Assembly (NCBI GenBank): GCA_963790045.1 | Contig: CAWBMS010000011.1 | Location: 372,001-436,000, forward strand | From: DATKMP01 sp963790045 | GTDB lineage: Bacteria; Bacteroidota; Ignavibacteria; UBA10030 | Reading direction: 5' to 3' | DNA: 64,000 nucleotides | Part shown: positions 1-10,792 of the stretch, in pieces | Layout of the letters: each line of letters starts with the position of its first letter | Numbering within the stretch: position 1 is the stretch's first letter | Made by a program: the position numbers and the translations under genes | Notes under the pieces: generated by a model | Told to the model about the DNA's origin: nothing | Database searches by the model: none | Seen by the model: the letters and a program-made list of their open reading frames with translations, nothing else

Positions 1-2483
1 CGCTCTAAGAATAATAAATTCCTTCCAAAGATTCCGGAATTTGCCGCATTGCACCTGTCGCCCGAAGTAAGAGTTTCGTCGATGCCTTTGAAAGAACGTC
101 TGCGGCGCGGCATCGTCCCCCGGCGCGGCTTCTGTAGCACGCTTCCCGGCGCCACGCTCAACGCGGGGCTTACCACCGGCAATGGGCACATGAATATCGA
201 GGTGGCATGCGATCCCTACTCGGAGCAGGTCCTCTTTCGCCACGAGAGCCTTCTGGTGCCATGGAAGCGACCGTTTGAGGCTCCCAATCCGCGAGGGTAT
301 TTCCGCAAGTGCGGCAGTTGGTCATCGACGGCAAATACCAGGAAGCGATTGAACTTGCATTCAAGGAGATGAACAAAGGCCCCATCAAGCAGAACACTGG
401 GGCGCATCCCGTGGTCCCGGCATTCCTGATGCATCTCGATCTCCCGAAGACCGCTGCGGTCAAGGATTATCTGCGCACCGTCGATTTCGAGAGCGGCGAG
501 GTGAATGTCCATTGGAGCGATGAGCGCGGCGACTGGGTGCGTCAGGCCTTCGCCTCTCGGCCCGATGACGTTGTGGTGCAACTCGCTGACCGCCCCGAAA
601 GGCCAGCCAGTGAATGCGCGCATCAAGGTGCAGAAGTACTCGCGGGGAATGCGCATGAACGGCTTGTTCGGCGGCAATATCGGCGAGAGCGAAGTTCATA
701 CGGACTTCAACGAAGAGCGGCTGATTTACAAGTGCATTTTGGACCCCACGGCCGACAACAGCGGCTACGCCGGAGTGGTGCGCGTGGTGCGCAACGGCGG
801 CTCGGCGCGGATGGATGGAGATACGCTGGTCGTCGAAAATGCCTCGTCGGTGCTGCTTCTCACCCGCATCGAGTGGTTCGCCGACTATAGCGAGCAGCAG
901 GTCGAAGCGCTGCGCAAGCCGTCGAAGAACTGAGTCCGGAGTATGACGCGCTCCTCGAACGCCATCGCAAAGTTCAGACCGAGGCGATGCGCCGGGTTAC
1001 GGTCGATTTTGGCGGCGCGGAACAATACGGAATGTCGACGGAAGAGCTTATCGCCGATCAGCATTCGCGGCGGGATTACTCGCCCGCGCTGCTCGAAAAG
1101 GTCTTCGAGATGGGCCGCTACTGGTTCCTTTACACCAGCGGCAAATTTTGCACGATGGCAGCCGAAACCAACGCCAACATCAATCTGCAGATTGCTCACG
1201 GCGTGCAGGCCGATCTGCGCGAAGGCATGGACGCCTACTTCAATTGGATGGAGAGCCTGGCGCCCGACTTCCGCGTGAATGCAAAAAATATCTTCGGAAT
1301 GCGCGGCACGCATTACTCGCTCTGTCCGCAGCAAAATGTCGGCGTCTCCTTCCATTACTCCTACGCCGAATCGACCGGCGAGATTTGGCCTCATCCCTTC
1401 TGGCTCTCCGCTGGAGGCTGGTGCGTCCGCCCCTTCTGGGATCACTATCTGGTCACCGGCGACACGGAGTTCCTGCGTAACCGCATCGTCCCGGCCTATA
1501 AAGATCTGGCGCTCTTTTACGAGGACTTCCTCACCGCCACTGACAAGGATGGAAATTACGTCTTTGCTCCGTCCTTTTCGCCGGAGAACAATCCCGGCAA
1601 CTTGACCCCAGGAGCCATGATGTCGATCAATGCGACCATGGACATCACGGTTTGCCGTGAGGTTTTGGCCAATCTGATCGAGGCTTGCGAACTGCTGGGC
1701 ACCGACGCCGGCAGCATTCCCAAATGGAAGGCGATGCTGGCCAAGCTGCCGCCGTACCTGCTGGAGCCGGATGGCACGCTGAAGGAATGGTCCTGGCCGA
1801 CCCTCGAAGAGCGCTACAGCCATCGCCATATCTCGCATTTATATGGAGTCTGGCCGGGCGACGAGATCGATCCCGACCGCACGCCGAAGCTGGCTCTCTC
1901 CGCGATGATGGCCGACCGGCGGCGTGTGCCGGAGCGGCTGGCCGCGCACGGACGCTGCCATCGCGCCCTGGTGGGAGCGCGGCTCAAAGACTGCTACATG
2001 GTGGACACCGAGCTGCGGCAACTGATCGAGCAGGGCTACGTCGCCGCCACGATGCGCTGCTCGCACGATCCCTATGCATGGCCCATGCCCGACGCGCAGG
2101 GCGGAATCCCCGCCATCATGATGGAGATGCTGCTCTACTCGCGCCCCGGCGTCATTGAAGTGCTGCCCGCTCTGCCGGAGACGCTCGTCAAAGGCTCGAT
2201 CAGCGGAATGCTGGCGCGCACCTTTGCAAGAATCGAAAAGCTGGCATGGGATATGCAGGCACGAACAGTAGATGTAATAATTACATCGGTTGTAAAGCAG
2301 GATATTACATTGATCGCTCGGTATGGAATCGAGGATATCTCAGCACCATCTGGAGTTTTGGCATCGACACTTCAGCCGGATAAAGCCAACTGCGATCTGC
2401 ATTTGCCGGAGAATAAGCCGGTGGAAATACAAATAAAACTTGGATATCACAATCCGTTGGATTGGGTTGAACAGGTGAGTTAG
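1..2483 (+). pseudogene. GH95-like glycoside hydrolase, frameshifted, left end uncertain
   Basis: The pieces together resemble GH95 family enzymes (alpha-L-fucosidase/galactosidase type, inverting, (alpha/alpha)6 barrel). An N-terminal piece (GLTTGNGHMN, around 160-195) is followed by EAIELAFKEMNKG, then an intact 987-2483 stretch with the barrel motifs SPENNPG, HRHISHLYG, DAQGGIPAIMMEMLLYS and VLPALP. Reading needs frame changes near 285-300 (before VFPQVRQL), near 585 (VVVQ to LTAPKGQPV) and near 918 (EALRK to AVEELSPE), where one base appears lost. No convincing start codon is visible, so the gene may begin before the window. DNA to about 2220 is GC-rich, unlike everything to the right, while the last 260 bases of the same frame are AT-richer. 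Substrate is not determinable. It is either decayed foreign DNA or a chimeric, error-containing assembly end. Confidence 0.6.
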
Positions 2484-2657
2484 CAAGCAATTCTGTCTTG
2501 ATGACAAAAACGAAATTAGTAAGGAAAATGTTTCTTGTGGAGTATTTCTGAAAAGATAGAATGTGGAAAGATTAGGGGGGGCAGTTGTCGGGAAAAAAAT
2601 CCTTCAATCTGTCTTTTACGAAAAGGGAAACGATTATTAATGATAAAGGTAATGATG

Positions 2658-4384
2658 ATGAAAAAATTAATTACAGTAACTATAATATTTTTTTTGGTTG
2701 TTATAGCTAAAATAAATGGACAACCTAACCACATTGCGAGAAGTAAAAAACAAACTACAATATGTAATCCTCTTAATCTTAACTATAGATTTTGTCTTGA
2801 TAAACCGTCGAGACGCGAAGCTGCCGATCCGACCATGGTCAACTTTAAAAATGAATATTACTTGTTTGCTTCGAAATCAGGAGGATACTGGCACTCTGAT
2901 AATTTAATCAACTGGGATTTGATAACGACGGAAGACCTCCCATTAGAGGATTATGCCCCAACAGCCGTAGTGATGAATGATACTTTATATTTCATGGCAT
3001 CAGCGGATAAACCGGTTATTTATAAAACTGCCGATCCCAAAACGGGTAAATGGCAAGTAGTTAATCCGGAATTTCCCATTGGAATGATTGATCCATGTTC
3101 GTTTGTGGACGATGATGGCCGTTTGTATTTCTACTATGGATGTTCGAATGTAAATCCAATTTATGCTGTTGAACTAGATCCAAAAACTTTTAATCCTATT
3201 GGTAAACCCAAAGAACTTTTTAACAGTCACAAAGATAAATTCGGGTGGGAACGGTCAGGAGATTACAATGATAAATCGAGTAATCCTTGGATAGAAGGTT
3301 CTTGGATGACAAAGCATGACGGTAAATACTATTTACAGTACGCTGTCCCGGGCACCGAATTTAAAAGTTATTGCGATGGTCTCTATGTTTCCGACAAACC
3401 ATTAGGAGATTATTTGCCTGCATCAAACAATCCATGCTCATCCAAGCCTGAAGGTTTTATTGCGGGTGCGGGACACAGCAGTACGTTTCAAGATAACTAT
3501 GGTAACTACTGGCATATTTCCACTATGACGATATCTCAGAAACATATGTTTGAAAGACGCCTTGGTTTATTCCCGATGTTTTTTGATAAGGATGGTGAAT
3601 TTTATGCGTATACCGGATTTGGCGATTTTCCTTTCAACGTACCGAATAAAAAAATGAAAGCTCCGGATGAATTATCTCCTCATTGGATGTTGCTTTCATA
3701 CAATAAACCGGTTGAAGTTTCTTCCGAATTATCCGATCATCCTAAAAATTATGCAACCGATGAAAATATCCGTACATACTGGAGTGCAAAAACAGGTGAT
3801 AAAGGTGAATGGATATCAATGAATCTTCAAAAGAAATGTACAATAAATGCTGTTCAGATTAATTATGCAGAAAACGAAACACAAATATACGGACGCAATC
3901 CCGAAATTTACTATCAATACCTTTTGGAATATTCTACAGACAATAAAACATGGCACACACTTGCTGATAAAAAGGAAAACAAATCGGATGTACCCATGAT
4001 TCCATCGAATTAAAGACACCAATAAAAGCGCGGTATATTAGATTAACAAATTATCGTGTTCCGAGCGGTACTTTTGCTCTTGCAGATCTACGTGTCTTTG
4101 GAAAAGGAAAAGGAACCCCTCCATCAACAATTAACAAGTTTGATATTGTTCGTCCGGCAGCAGATAGATGTGTTGTAGCCATCAAATGGGACAAAAGTCC
4201 GGATGCAGTTGGTTTCAACATTCGTTATGGGACTCAAAGAGATAAATTATATCACAATTATCAGGTAATGAATTCCGATTCAATAACAATACGAAGTTTA
4301 AACAGTTTATTAAAATATTATTTTGCTATCGATGCTTTTAATGAAAATGGAATTAGTAAAGGAAGTAAAGTTTTAGTAGAGTAA
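2658..4384 (+). CDS. Secreted GH43-like glycosidase with discoidin-like and fibronectin-like C-terminus (one frameshift)
   Basis: This is a five-bladed beta-propeller glycosidase of the GH43 type (beta-xylosidase/arabinofuranosidase group). Candidate catalytic acids are the Asp in EAADPTMVNF, the Asp in GMIDPCSFVDDDG and the Glu in NPWIEGSWM. The start at 2658 has AAAGG eight bases upstream and gives a signal peptide (MKKLITVTIIFFLVVIAKINGQ); in-frame ATGs at 2640, 2652 and 2655 are alternatives. After the propeller comes a discoidin/F5-8C-like sandwich. The frame is lost near 3990 and resumes as DSIELKTPIKARYIRL, continuing through a fibronectin-III-like module to the stop at 4384. It follows the GH95 remnant, suggesting a glycan-degradation pair. 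The exact substrate is unknown. The AT-rich codon use contrasts sharply with the GH95 piece. Confidence 0.75.
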
Positions 4385-4476
4385 ACAATCCTGTTGTGTG
4401 AATAAGATTGTAAACCGTTAAAACGGTGCTATCTGGGAGCACAAAGCAGTTATTCTTTCGATTCCGTTCTGCCAAT

Positions 4477-4510
4477 AAAAAAGCCCGACACATTGTGCCG
4501 GGCTTTTTTT
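4477..4510. terminator. Bidirectional Rho-independent terminator
   Basis: A GC-rich hairpin (AAGCCCGACAC, short loop, GTGCCGGGCTT) is flanked by an A run on the left and a T run on the right. It lies exactly between the convergent GH43 gene and the leftward DUF362 gene, so it can end transcripts from both sides. Confidence 0.85.
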
Positions 4511-4531
4511 ATTTACTTATGTTCTGTTAAT

Positions 4532-6597
4532 CTACTTCAACAGCAGCATCTTTTTTGTATCAGTGCACTGTTTCGTTGTGTTGTCTAACGATTTTACATT
4601 GATGCGGCAGTAATAAATTCCTGAGGCGGCTCTTGCATTCCATATCACAGATTGAGTTCCGGCTTGCCGTTCAGCATTCACTAATTCCGCGACAACCTGT
4701 CCAAGGGCGTTGTAAATCGTGATACGTACATGGCTTCGTTCAGGCAAGATATATTTGATTGTTGTCGATGGATTGAATGGGTTCGGGTAGTTTTGGCAAA
4801 GTGCAAAATATTTCGGCGTACTGTTTTGACTTGCGACACCAGTTGTACTTGCATTCGGCACAACTTGTAATAATTCGATACCATTTCCGCTGCCGAGGTT
4901 TCGGGAATATTTCTTCTCAGTTACGTTATTCCAGTGTTCATGAGTACCAAGACTTTTAATATAAGTACCTGTGCTATCCGGATCGTATTTAATACCCTTT
5001 GGCCAGTTAGCCGAGTCTGCTGCTTGATGCAGATAATCGTCAACACCGCGCATTTGTGGAAAAGCAAGATTGCCGTCAGAGAAAGTCTTCACTGGAAGGC
5101 TGGCACAACGAGCGACGGTGAATTCCGATCTCAGGAAATCATACGCAACAGATTCAATAGCTACATTATCAAGCGAAGCAAAGACAGAAGAAGAATATGT
5201 ATTATTAAATGGTGCCATCTGCCATTTGACGGGTTTGTTTTGTTCGAAACTCGTACCCCACAATCCATCTAATAAGAAAATAAGATTTTTCTTTCGGATG
5301 AGAGAGTACGTCATCAAATCGACTTGAATTCTATATAAACCATATCCAAGACGGGACGTGTCATTTTCCATTTCGATTGGGCAAGGAAGGCCCATATGCA
5401 AATGCGATGCATCTCCACGTGTTTGAGATCCGAAATGATTTTTTGCAAACAAGGTCATACCGGCTCGTTTATGTCCCTTTAGTTGAGGAAGGTTGATTAT
5501 ATATTCGGCATCATCAAAAATCGTATAAAGTGAGTCATGATAGATATGAGTTGTATCAGTTTTTGCAGGCAATGAATAAGAAACATTAGGACGCAGAACA
5601 GTTCCTCGATCTGAATAATAGATCAATGCTGTTTTACTCGCTTTTACTTGTTCTCTGCCTAAATTAGCGTAATTATCATGTCCTAAATAATGAACGTTAG
5701 GATATTTCGGCTGCCATTGTGCATACCATTCTTTATAAATATTTCGAATGGGATCTCCAATATAAATATTTGCTTGTGGTATGTGTGCGATATCGACAAG
5801 TTGATGCAATACAGAAAGAGCCATCGCCGGACTTGTTTCGGACATTCCGTACCAGCTACCAGTTGCTTTTGATAGATCCGTTGTGCTGAAATTTCCTCCC
5901 CATCCACTGCATTCATTGATCTTGATAAATATTTTTTCTCCACTCGAATAACCGACAGAACCTTTCCCTCGTGCATTATTATTATACTTAAACAATGCTA
6001 TCCACGCAGCGCTATCAGTTTTTTGACCTGTCAGACTATCAATTGCTGCCGATACCATACTATCGATGACGGGTTGATTATTATTTTCTGCTGCCCACCA
6101 AGCATGTTTGAGTGAATCTGAAACACAATTTTGATTGACCGCATTTTGATTATGAACCCAAACTACTCGTCCAGGAAATATTCCTTGTGCTATTCCCATC
6201 GGCTGATTGGGTGTCACCACCATGTCGGTAGGCATATTAATACTACCTGTTACCTCGGTTTCAAAAAGAAAACCGGTAAGTCCGAAAACAACAAAAGCAC
6301 CAAGGAAAAACACGGGATAGTGCTTGATTGTTTTCTTAGATGTCAAAAAAGTGATACCGGATAAAATGAGCATCGCAATATAACCGATAAATCCCGAAGC
6401 GATTGGCACAGCGGTCCGCAGTACATGCGATACGATAAACGGCTGGGCTTCGGTATGACGCGAATCAGTATCCAGATCATTGCTGCGATGCCCATCAACG
6501 GAAATAATAATTTCGACATTCCGTTGAGTTTTTTGAATCCAATAAATCTTCCTGTCTTGGGACAGAAATGTAGATATTTTGTAATGAAGTTTTTCAT
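4532..6597 (-). CDS. DUF362 protein with N-terminal membrane segments and T9SS C-terminal sorting domain
   Basis: The middle (about residues 150-560) matches the DUF362 family (function poorly known, often linked to iron-sulfur proteins), with blocks such as VGYSSGEKIFIKINE, YIGDPIRNIYKEW, INLPQLKGHKRAGMTLFAKNHFGS and FLLDGLWG. The last 90 residues are a type IX sorting domain (YPNPFNPSTTIKYILPE ... SGIYYCRI ... KKMLLLK). The better N-terminus starts at ATG 6597 (MKNFITKYLHFCPKTGRF), after AAGGAA; that frame must switch near 6410-6430 to reach RTAVPIASGFIGYIA. Three hydrophobic segments precede the DUF362 part, which is unusual for a T9SS cargo. It may form a leftward unit with the downstream-facing SMP-30-like gene (30-base gap). 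Confidence 0.8.
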
Positions 6598-6626
6598 TCA
6601 ACGATTCCTTTTGATATTTAGATAAT

Positions 6627-7899
6627 TCAATTCAGAAGTCCTTTTATTTTATTAGCAACATTTTTTGCACTTTCATCATATCTCCTGCATGTGAGGCATA
6701 GGAAATATGTCCCTGCTGCAAATCGATCACCATTCCATTGTATTTCATGAACGCCTGCTGTTTCAAATTTTTCCGCCAAGACTGCAACACGTTGCCCCAG
6801 AACATCGTACACTGCTAATGTTATAGATGTTCCGTACGGAAGCGAGTATCGAATCTGAGTTGTAGGATTGAATGGATTCGGGTAATTGCGATAAAGTTCG
6901 ATCGATTGTGCGGAAAGAGAATTTTGATTAACGATTCCCGTTGTGTTGGATGCCAGACGAATTCTATAGAGACTGGAGAGTGTTGTAATATAAAGCGTCT
7001 TCCGGTCAGCATCGCCCCAAGCACAATTGGAAGGGTTTTCGGACATAACTATCGTATCGAGTATTTTGCCTGCGGGAGAAACGACGCAGATACCGAGCGG
7101 TGAAGCACAATAGATATTCCCTGCCGAGTCAATCTTCATTCCATCAAAAACATTATTAGACGTTATATTAAGATGATAGAACAATTGTTTGTTTGCGATA
7201 CTATCGTCATTGATCACATCAAAAACATAAATACTTTCTTTCGGTGAATCATCGACATATAATTTTTTTTCATCGGGTGAAAAACAAATGCCGTTCGGTT
7301 TGCTAAAGGTTTTATCCAATAACTTAACGTTGCCGACGGTATCGATTCGGTAGATGCCATTATAGCCCAGTTCTGTGGATTGGCCGAAAGGAATATTGTA
7401 ATCCGGATCGGTAAAAAATATTGTTCCGTCGGATTTGACGACAATGTCGTTGGGGCTGTTAAACTTTTTTCCGTTGTACGTTGAAGCGAGCGGTGTAATT
7501 GTTCCATTGAATTCTCGACGCGAGACACGGCGCTTTTCCATCTGCGTGAGAATGAGACGTCCCTGTCGATCTAATGTCATTCCATTGGAGCTATCGGATG
7601 GAGAGAGATACGTTGTCAGCGAGCTGTCAGCAGGTGAGGACCCGACATATTTTATTTGCCTGAATGTTGCTGAATAAAAGACCTAAGCTATCGATCCACA
7701 CAGGCCCTTCTGCTTGTGTCAAACCTGTTTTCAGCTTTTCTAATTTCGCGTTTGCAGGAACCGGTGATTGTGCAAAAGTAATTTGTATAGCGATGACAAG
7801 AAAGAAGAGGGCAAGAATAAACAGGGAGGAAATTTTTATGTAGTTCAATGTCGTTCCAATGAATGATAGTTCACGTATGATCCCAAAAAGATAAGTCAT
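6627..7899 (-). CDS. Secreted SMP-30/gluconolactonase-like beta-propeller with T9SS sorting domain (one frameshift)
   Basis: Start ATG 7899 has GGAGG just upstream and gives a long N-terminal region ending in a hydrophobic signal (ISSLFILALFFLVIAIQITFAQ). The body is an SMP-30/gluconolactonase/NHL-like propeller: GLTQAEGPVWIDSLG, NSPNDIVVKSDGTIFFTDPDYN, KPNGICFSPDEKKLYVDDS, NNVFDGMKIDSAGNIYC, CAWGDADRKTLYITT. The signature metal-site pattern (E of AEGPVW, N of SPND, N of PNG, D of FDGM) is kept. A single-base frame break lies near 7653 (SNIQANKI to VGSSPADSS). The C-terminus is a type IX sorting domain (YPNPFNPTTQIRYSLPYG ... AGTYFLCL). The sugar lactone or other substrate is unknown. Confidence 0.78.
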
Positions 7900-8080
7900 A
7901 AACCTCCACCTTGACTTGTTCTTGATCACACTTACTGTTGTTTGTGAATGATAGTCATCAATCACATATTTTTTTCGTCTATAGAGTATGCAAGTATTCA
8001 TTTAATATCAAGAGATAGTAGATAAAAAATTGTAAACAATAATTCTTATATTTAATTATGAATGATCGAAGAAATAATTC

Positions 8081-8549
8081 ATGACACAACACGAACTCTG
8101 GATGAAACAAGCGTTGCGGGAAGCGGAACGTGCGTACGAACTAAAAGAAGTGCCGGTCGGCGCGGTGGTGGTGCAGGATGGAAAAATTATCGGACGCGGA
8201 CACAATCAGATTGAACAATTGCAGGATCCGACAGCGCACGCGGAGATGATTGCGATTACCGCGGCGGCAAATTCTTTACAATCGCGGCGATTGGAAAATT
8301 GCATTTTGTACGTGACGTTGGAACCATGCCCCATGTGTGCCGGCGCAATTGTGATGGCAAGAATTCCAACATTAGTGTTCGGCGCGTACAGATCCGAAAG
8401 CCGGCGCGTGTGGAACGCTCTTGAATATTACAGAAGACAAACGATTGAATCACACGGTGCATGTTGTCGGTGGAGTGTGTGATAAGGAAAGCGAATCGAT
8501 GTTGAAAGATTTTTTCGGGAAGGTGCGGACACTGAAACCGCGTCTGTAA
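8081..8549 (+). CDS. tadA: tRNA-specific adenosine deaminase (one-base insertion near 8385)
   Basis: TadA deaminates A34 to inosine in tRNA-Arg(ACG), so it is normally essential. The cytidine-deaminase fold is clear: substrate-entry MKQALREAERAYELKEVPVGAVVV, zinc ligand and catalytic HAE (TAHAEM), and the PCPMCAGA zinc pair. After LVFGAY an extra A shifts the frame; the correct C-terminus continues as DPKAGACGTLLNITED, with the usual helical tail ending KVRTLKPRL at 8549. Without this correction the protein would end prematurely at 8482 with an unrelated tail. The stop lies 7 bases from the end of convergent prfA. Confidence 0.92.
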
Positions 8550-8556
8550 CAAACTC

Positions 8557-9627
8557 TTACGCTGTAACGTTCTGTAATTTCTCTGCATTATCCGCCATAC
8601 GAAGCTGTTCTATCAACTCATCAAGATCGCCGTCAATCACGCGATCCAAACTATATATCGTATATCCAATCCGGTGATCCGTTAAACGGTTTTGCGGAAA
8701 ATTATACGTACGGATTTTATCGCTGCGGTCGCCACTTTTCACAATCGATTTTCGCGTTGCGGCAACGGCTTGGGTTTGTTCTTCCAACTTCGCTTCATAC
8801 AATTTTGAACGCAGCATTTTCATCGCGCGCTCTTTATTCTGGAATTGTGAACGTTCCTGCTGGCACGCCACAACAACGCCGCTGGGCTTGTGCGTGATAC
8901 GAACGGCGGTTTCTACTTTGTTCACGTTTTGCCCGCCCTTGCCGCCGGAACGGTACGTATCGAATTGCAGATCGGCGGGATTGATTTCGATTTCCACATC
9001 TTCCACTTCCGGCATCACGACGACCGATGCTGCGGAAGTATGCACGCGTCCCTGTGCTTCAGTTTCGGGAACACGCTGCACGCGATGCACGCCATTTTCG
9101 TATTTCATAATTCCATAAGCGCCTGAACCGGAAACGGCAAACGATACTTCTTTAAAGCCGCCTTTATCGGTTTCATTCCAGTCCAACAATTCTACTTTCC
9201 AGCCCTTGCGTTCGGCATACCGGGTGTACATCCGGTACAGATCAGCAGCGAACAATGCTGCCTCTTCGCCGCCGGTGCCGCCGCGAATTTCCATAATAAA
9301 ATTTTTTGTATCGTTCGGATCGGGTGGAATCAATAAAATTTTAATATCGTCTTCTAACTTTGCCACTTCGACTTTGAGATGGTCGTATTCTTCCTGTGCA
9401 AGCGATTTCATTTCAGGATCGCTGGTGGAATCCAATAATTCTTTACTTCCGAGAAAATCGTTGTAGATTTTTTTATACCGAAGTCCCGTTTTTACAATAT
9501 CTTCGAGACTGCGAAACTCGCGTCCCAGATCGCGGCTCTTCTGCTGGTCGGAAGCGATAGCAGGATCGCTCATTAAAACGTTCACTTCTTCGTACCGCTG
9601 AAATATTTTTTCGAGTTTATCAATCAT
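8557..9627 (-). CDS. prfA: Peptide chain release factor 1
   Basis: 356 residues, the usual RF1 length. The protein recognises UAA/UAG stop codons and triggers peptidyl-tRNA hydrolysis. The GGQ motif is present (SGGKGGQNVN; Gln methylated in the family), and the codon-recognition tripeptide region reads P-E-T (RVQRVPETEAQGRVHTS), the RF1 P-x-T pattern rather than the SPF of RF2. N-terminal coiled-coil helices (MIDKLEKIFQRYEEVN) are typical. It lies 11 bases downstream of the DUF1385 gene in one leftward unit, a neighbourhood also seen in Firmicutes. The expected partner methylase prmC is not next to it. Confidence 0.96.
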   Translation of the reverse strand: MIDKLEKIFQRYEEVNVLMSDPAIASDQQKSRDLGREFRSLEDIVKTGLRYKKIYNDFLGSKELLDSTSDPEMKSLAQEEYDHLKVEVAKLEDDIKILLIPPDPNDTKNFIMEIRGGTGGEEAALFAADLYRMYTRYAERKGWKVELLDWNETDKGGFKEVSFAVSGSGAYGIMKYENGVHRVQRVPETEAQGRVHTSAASVVVMPEVEDVEIEINPADLQFDTYRSGGKGGQNVNKVETAVRITHKPSGVVVACQQERSQFQNKERAMKMLRSKLYEAKLEEQTQAVAATRKSIVKSGDRSDKIRTYNFPQNRLTDHRIGYTIYSLDRVIDGDLDELIEQLRMADNAEKLQNVTA

Positions 9628-9638
9628 ACAAATAAAAA

Positions 9639-10676
9639 TTAGGCGGCAATGGCTTCAGCGGAATCAACTTTCAACGCGTACTTTGCGGCGTCTTCTTGTC
9701 CAAGCGCGCACTTAAGTGCAACGATGGCAACTTCGATCTGTGCATCGGTCGGTTCTTTGGTGGTGATCTTTTGCAGCCATAATCCCGGTGCAATGAAAAT
9801 TCTTCCCCACCACGTTGTACCGTGTTTTGCAGAAAACTTGATCACTTCATACGCCAGTCCGCCGACGACAGGAATGAACGGCAAATGCGTTGCAAGGCGC
9901 ATCGGCAGAGTGAGTGTTCCGATCAATCGGATGGTGACAGCATCCAGAATGCTGAATGCGAAGACGGAAACAAACGCGACGATCAGTAAAAAACTTGTTC
10001 CGCATCGCGGGTGAAAGCGGCTGTAATTGCGAACGGATTCTGGAACGAGATTCGCTTTCAACTCAAATGCAAACACCGATTTGTGTTCTGCACCGTGATA
10101 TCGAAATAACTGTTTCACATCATCCATCAACGAAATGCCGAGCATATACAACAGAAGGATCGTAACACGAATCAATCCTGCGGTTAGGTTAAAGGTGAAT
10201 GCGGTTTGCTCAATAGCAAATACTTTCGTCGTAAGATAGAGAGGAACAACAAAGAAAATTCCTATGCCGATACTAGCGCGAAGATCAATGATAATGCGAG
10301 CGTGAAATCGGTAGATCTTTTTTTCTCTTTCTTTGTTTCGGTTTTTTTGGATTTTTCTTTTTCTTCCGGTTCGAATATCTAACATCGCAATCTCGGCGGA
10401 AAAGTTCAATGTCTTGATGCCGAGGTACATCATATCGATCAGTCCGACAGCGCCTCGAAGGATCGGCACGTTGAGCCATTTGTATTTTTCCGTGACCGAT
10501 ATATAATTTTGTTTTTGCACAACAATATCGCCATTGGCACGGCGCACCGCCGTTGCAACACCGTTTGCCGAGCGCATCATCACGCCTTCCATCACGGCTT
10601 GTCCGCCGACCTGCATCGGTTTGTTAGCATCGTATTCGGGATTTGTCGGAACCCACTGTTCGTTTTTGTTACTCAC
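9639..10676 (-). CDS. DUF1385 family membrane protein (YqhQ-like)
   Basis: Start GTG 10674-10676 (VSNKNEQW) is preceded by AAGGAG, which rules out the much longer upstream reading. The family signature QVGGQAVMEGVMMRS opens the protein. Membrane segments follow (GIGIFFVVPLYLTTKVF, FNLTAGLIRVTILLLYMLGI), then the conserved YHGAEHKSVFAFE, RFHPRCGTSFLL and LPFIPVVGGLAYEVIKF. Function is not established; the gene recurs next to prfA in distant phyla. Between about 10374 and 10270 the sequence makes best sense if three single-base shifts are corrected: the charged linker then reads EPEEKEKSKK and the next helix FTLALSLIFALV. As given, these shifts cancel and the frame is kept. Predicted inner-membrane location. 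Confidence 0.88.
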   Translation of the reverse strand: MSNKNEQWVPTNPEYDANKPMQVGGQAVMEGVMMRSANGVATAVRRANGDIVVQKQNYISVTEKYKWLNVPILRGAVGLIDMMYLGIKTLNFSAEIAMLDIRTGRKRKIQKNRNKEREKKIYRFHARIIIDLRASIGIGIFFVVPLYLTTKVFAIEQTAFTFNLTAGLIRVTILLLYMLGISLMDDVKQLFRYHGAEHKSVFAFELKANLVPESVRNYSRFHPRCGTSFLLIVAFVSVFAFSILDAVTIRLIGTLTLPMRLATHLPFIPVVGGLAYEVIKFSAKHGTTWWGRIFIAPGLWLQKITTKEPTDAQIEVAIVALKCALGQEDAAKYALKVDSAEAIAA

Positions 10677-10792
10677 GTTTACTCCTTTATTCTTGACAAG
10701 ATACGGAAGAATTGCCGCTTGCACAAACATCCATTTGTAATGGAAGGGAAGATTGGCTAATTTGATGGGAGAACAGTGAATTCGATTTTGAA

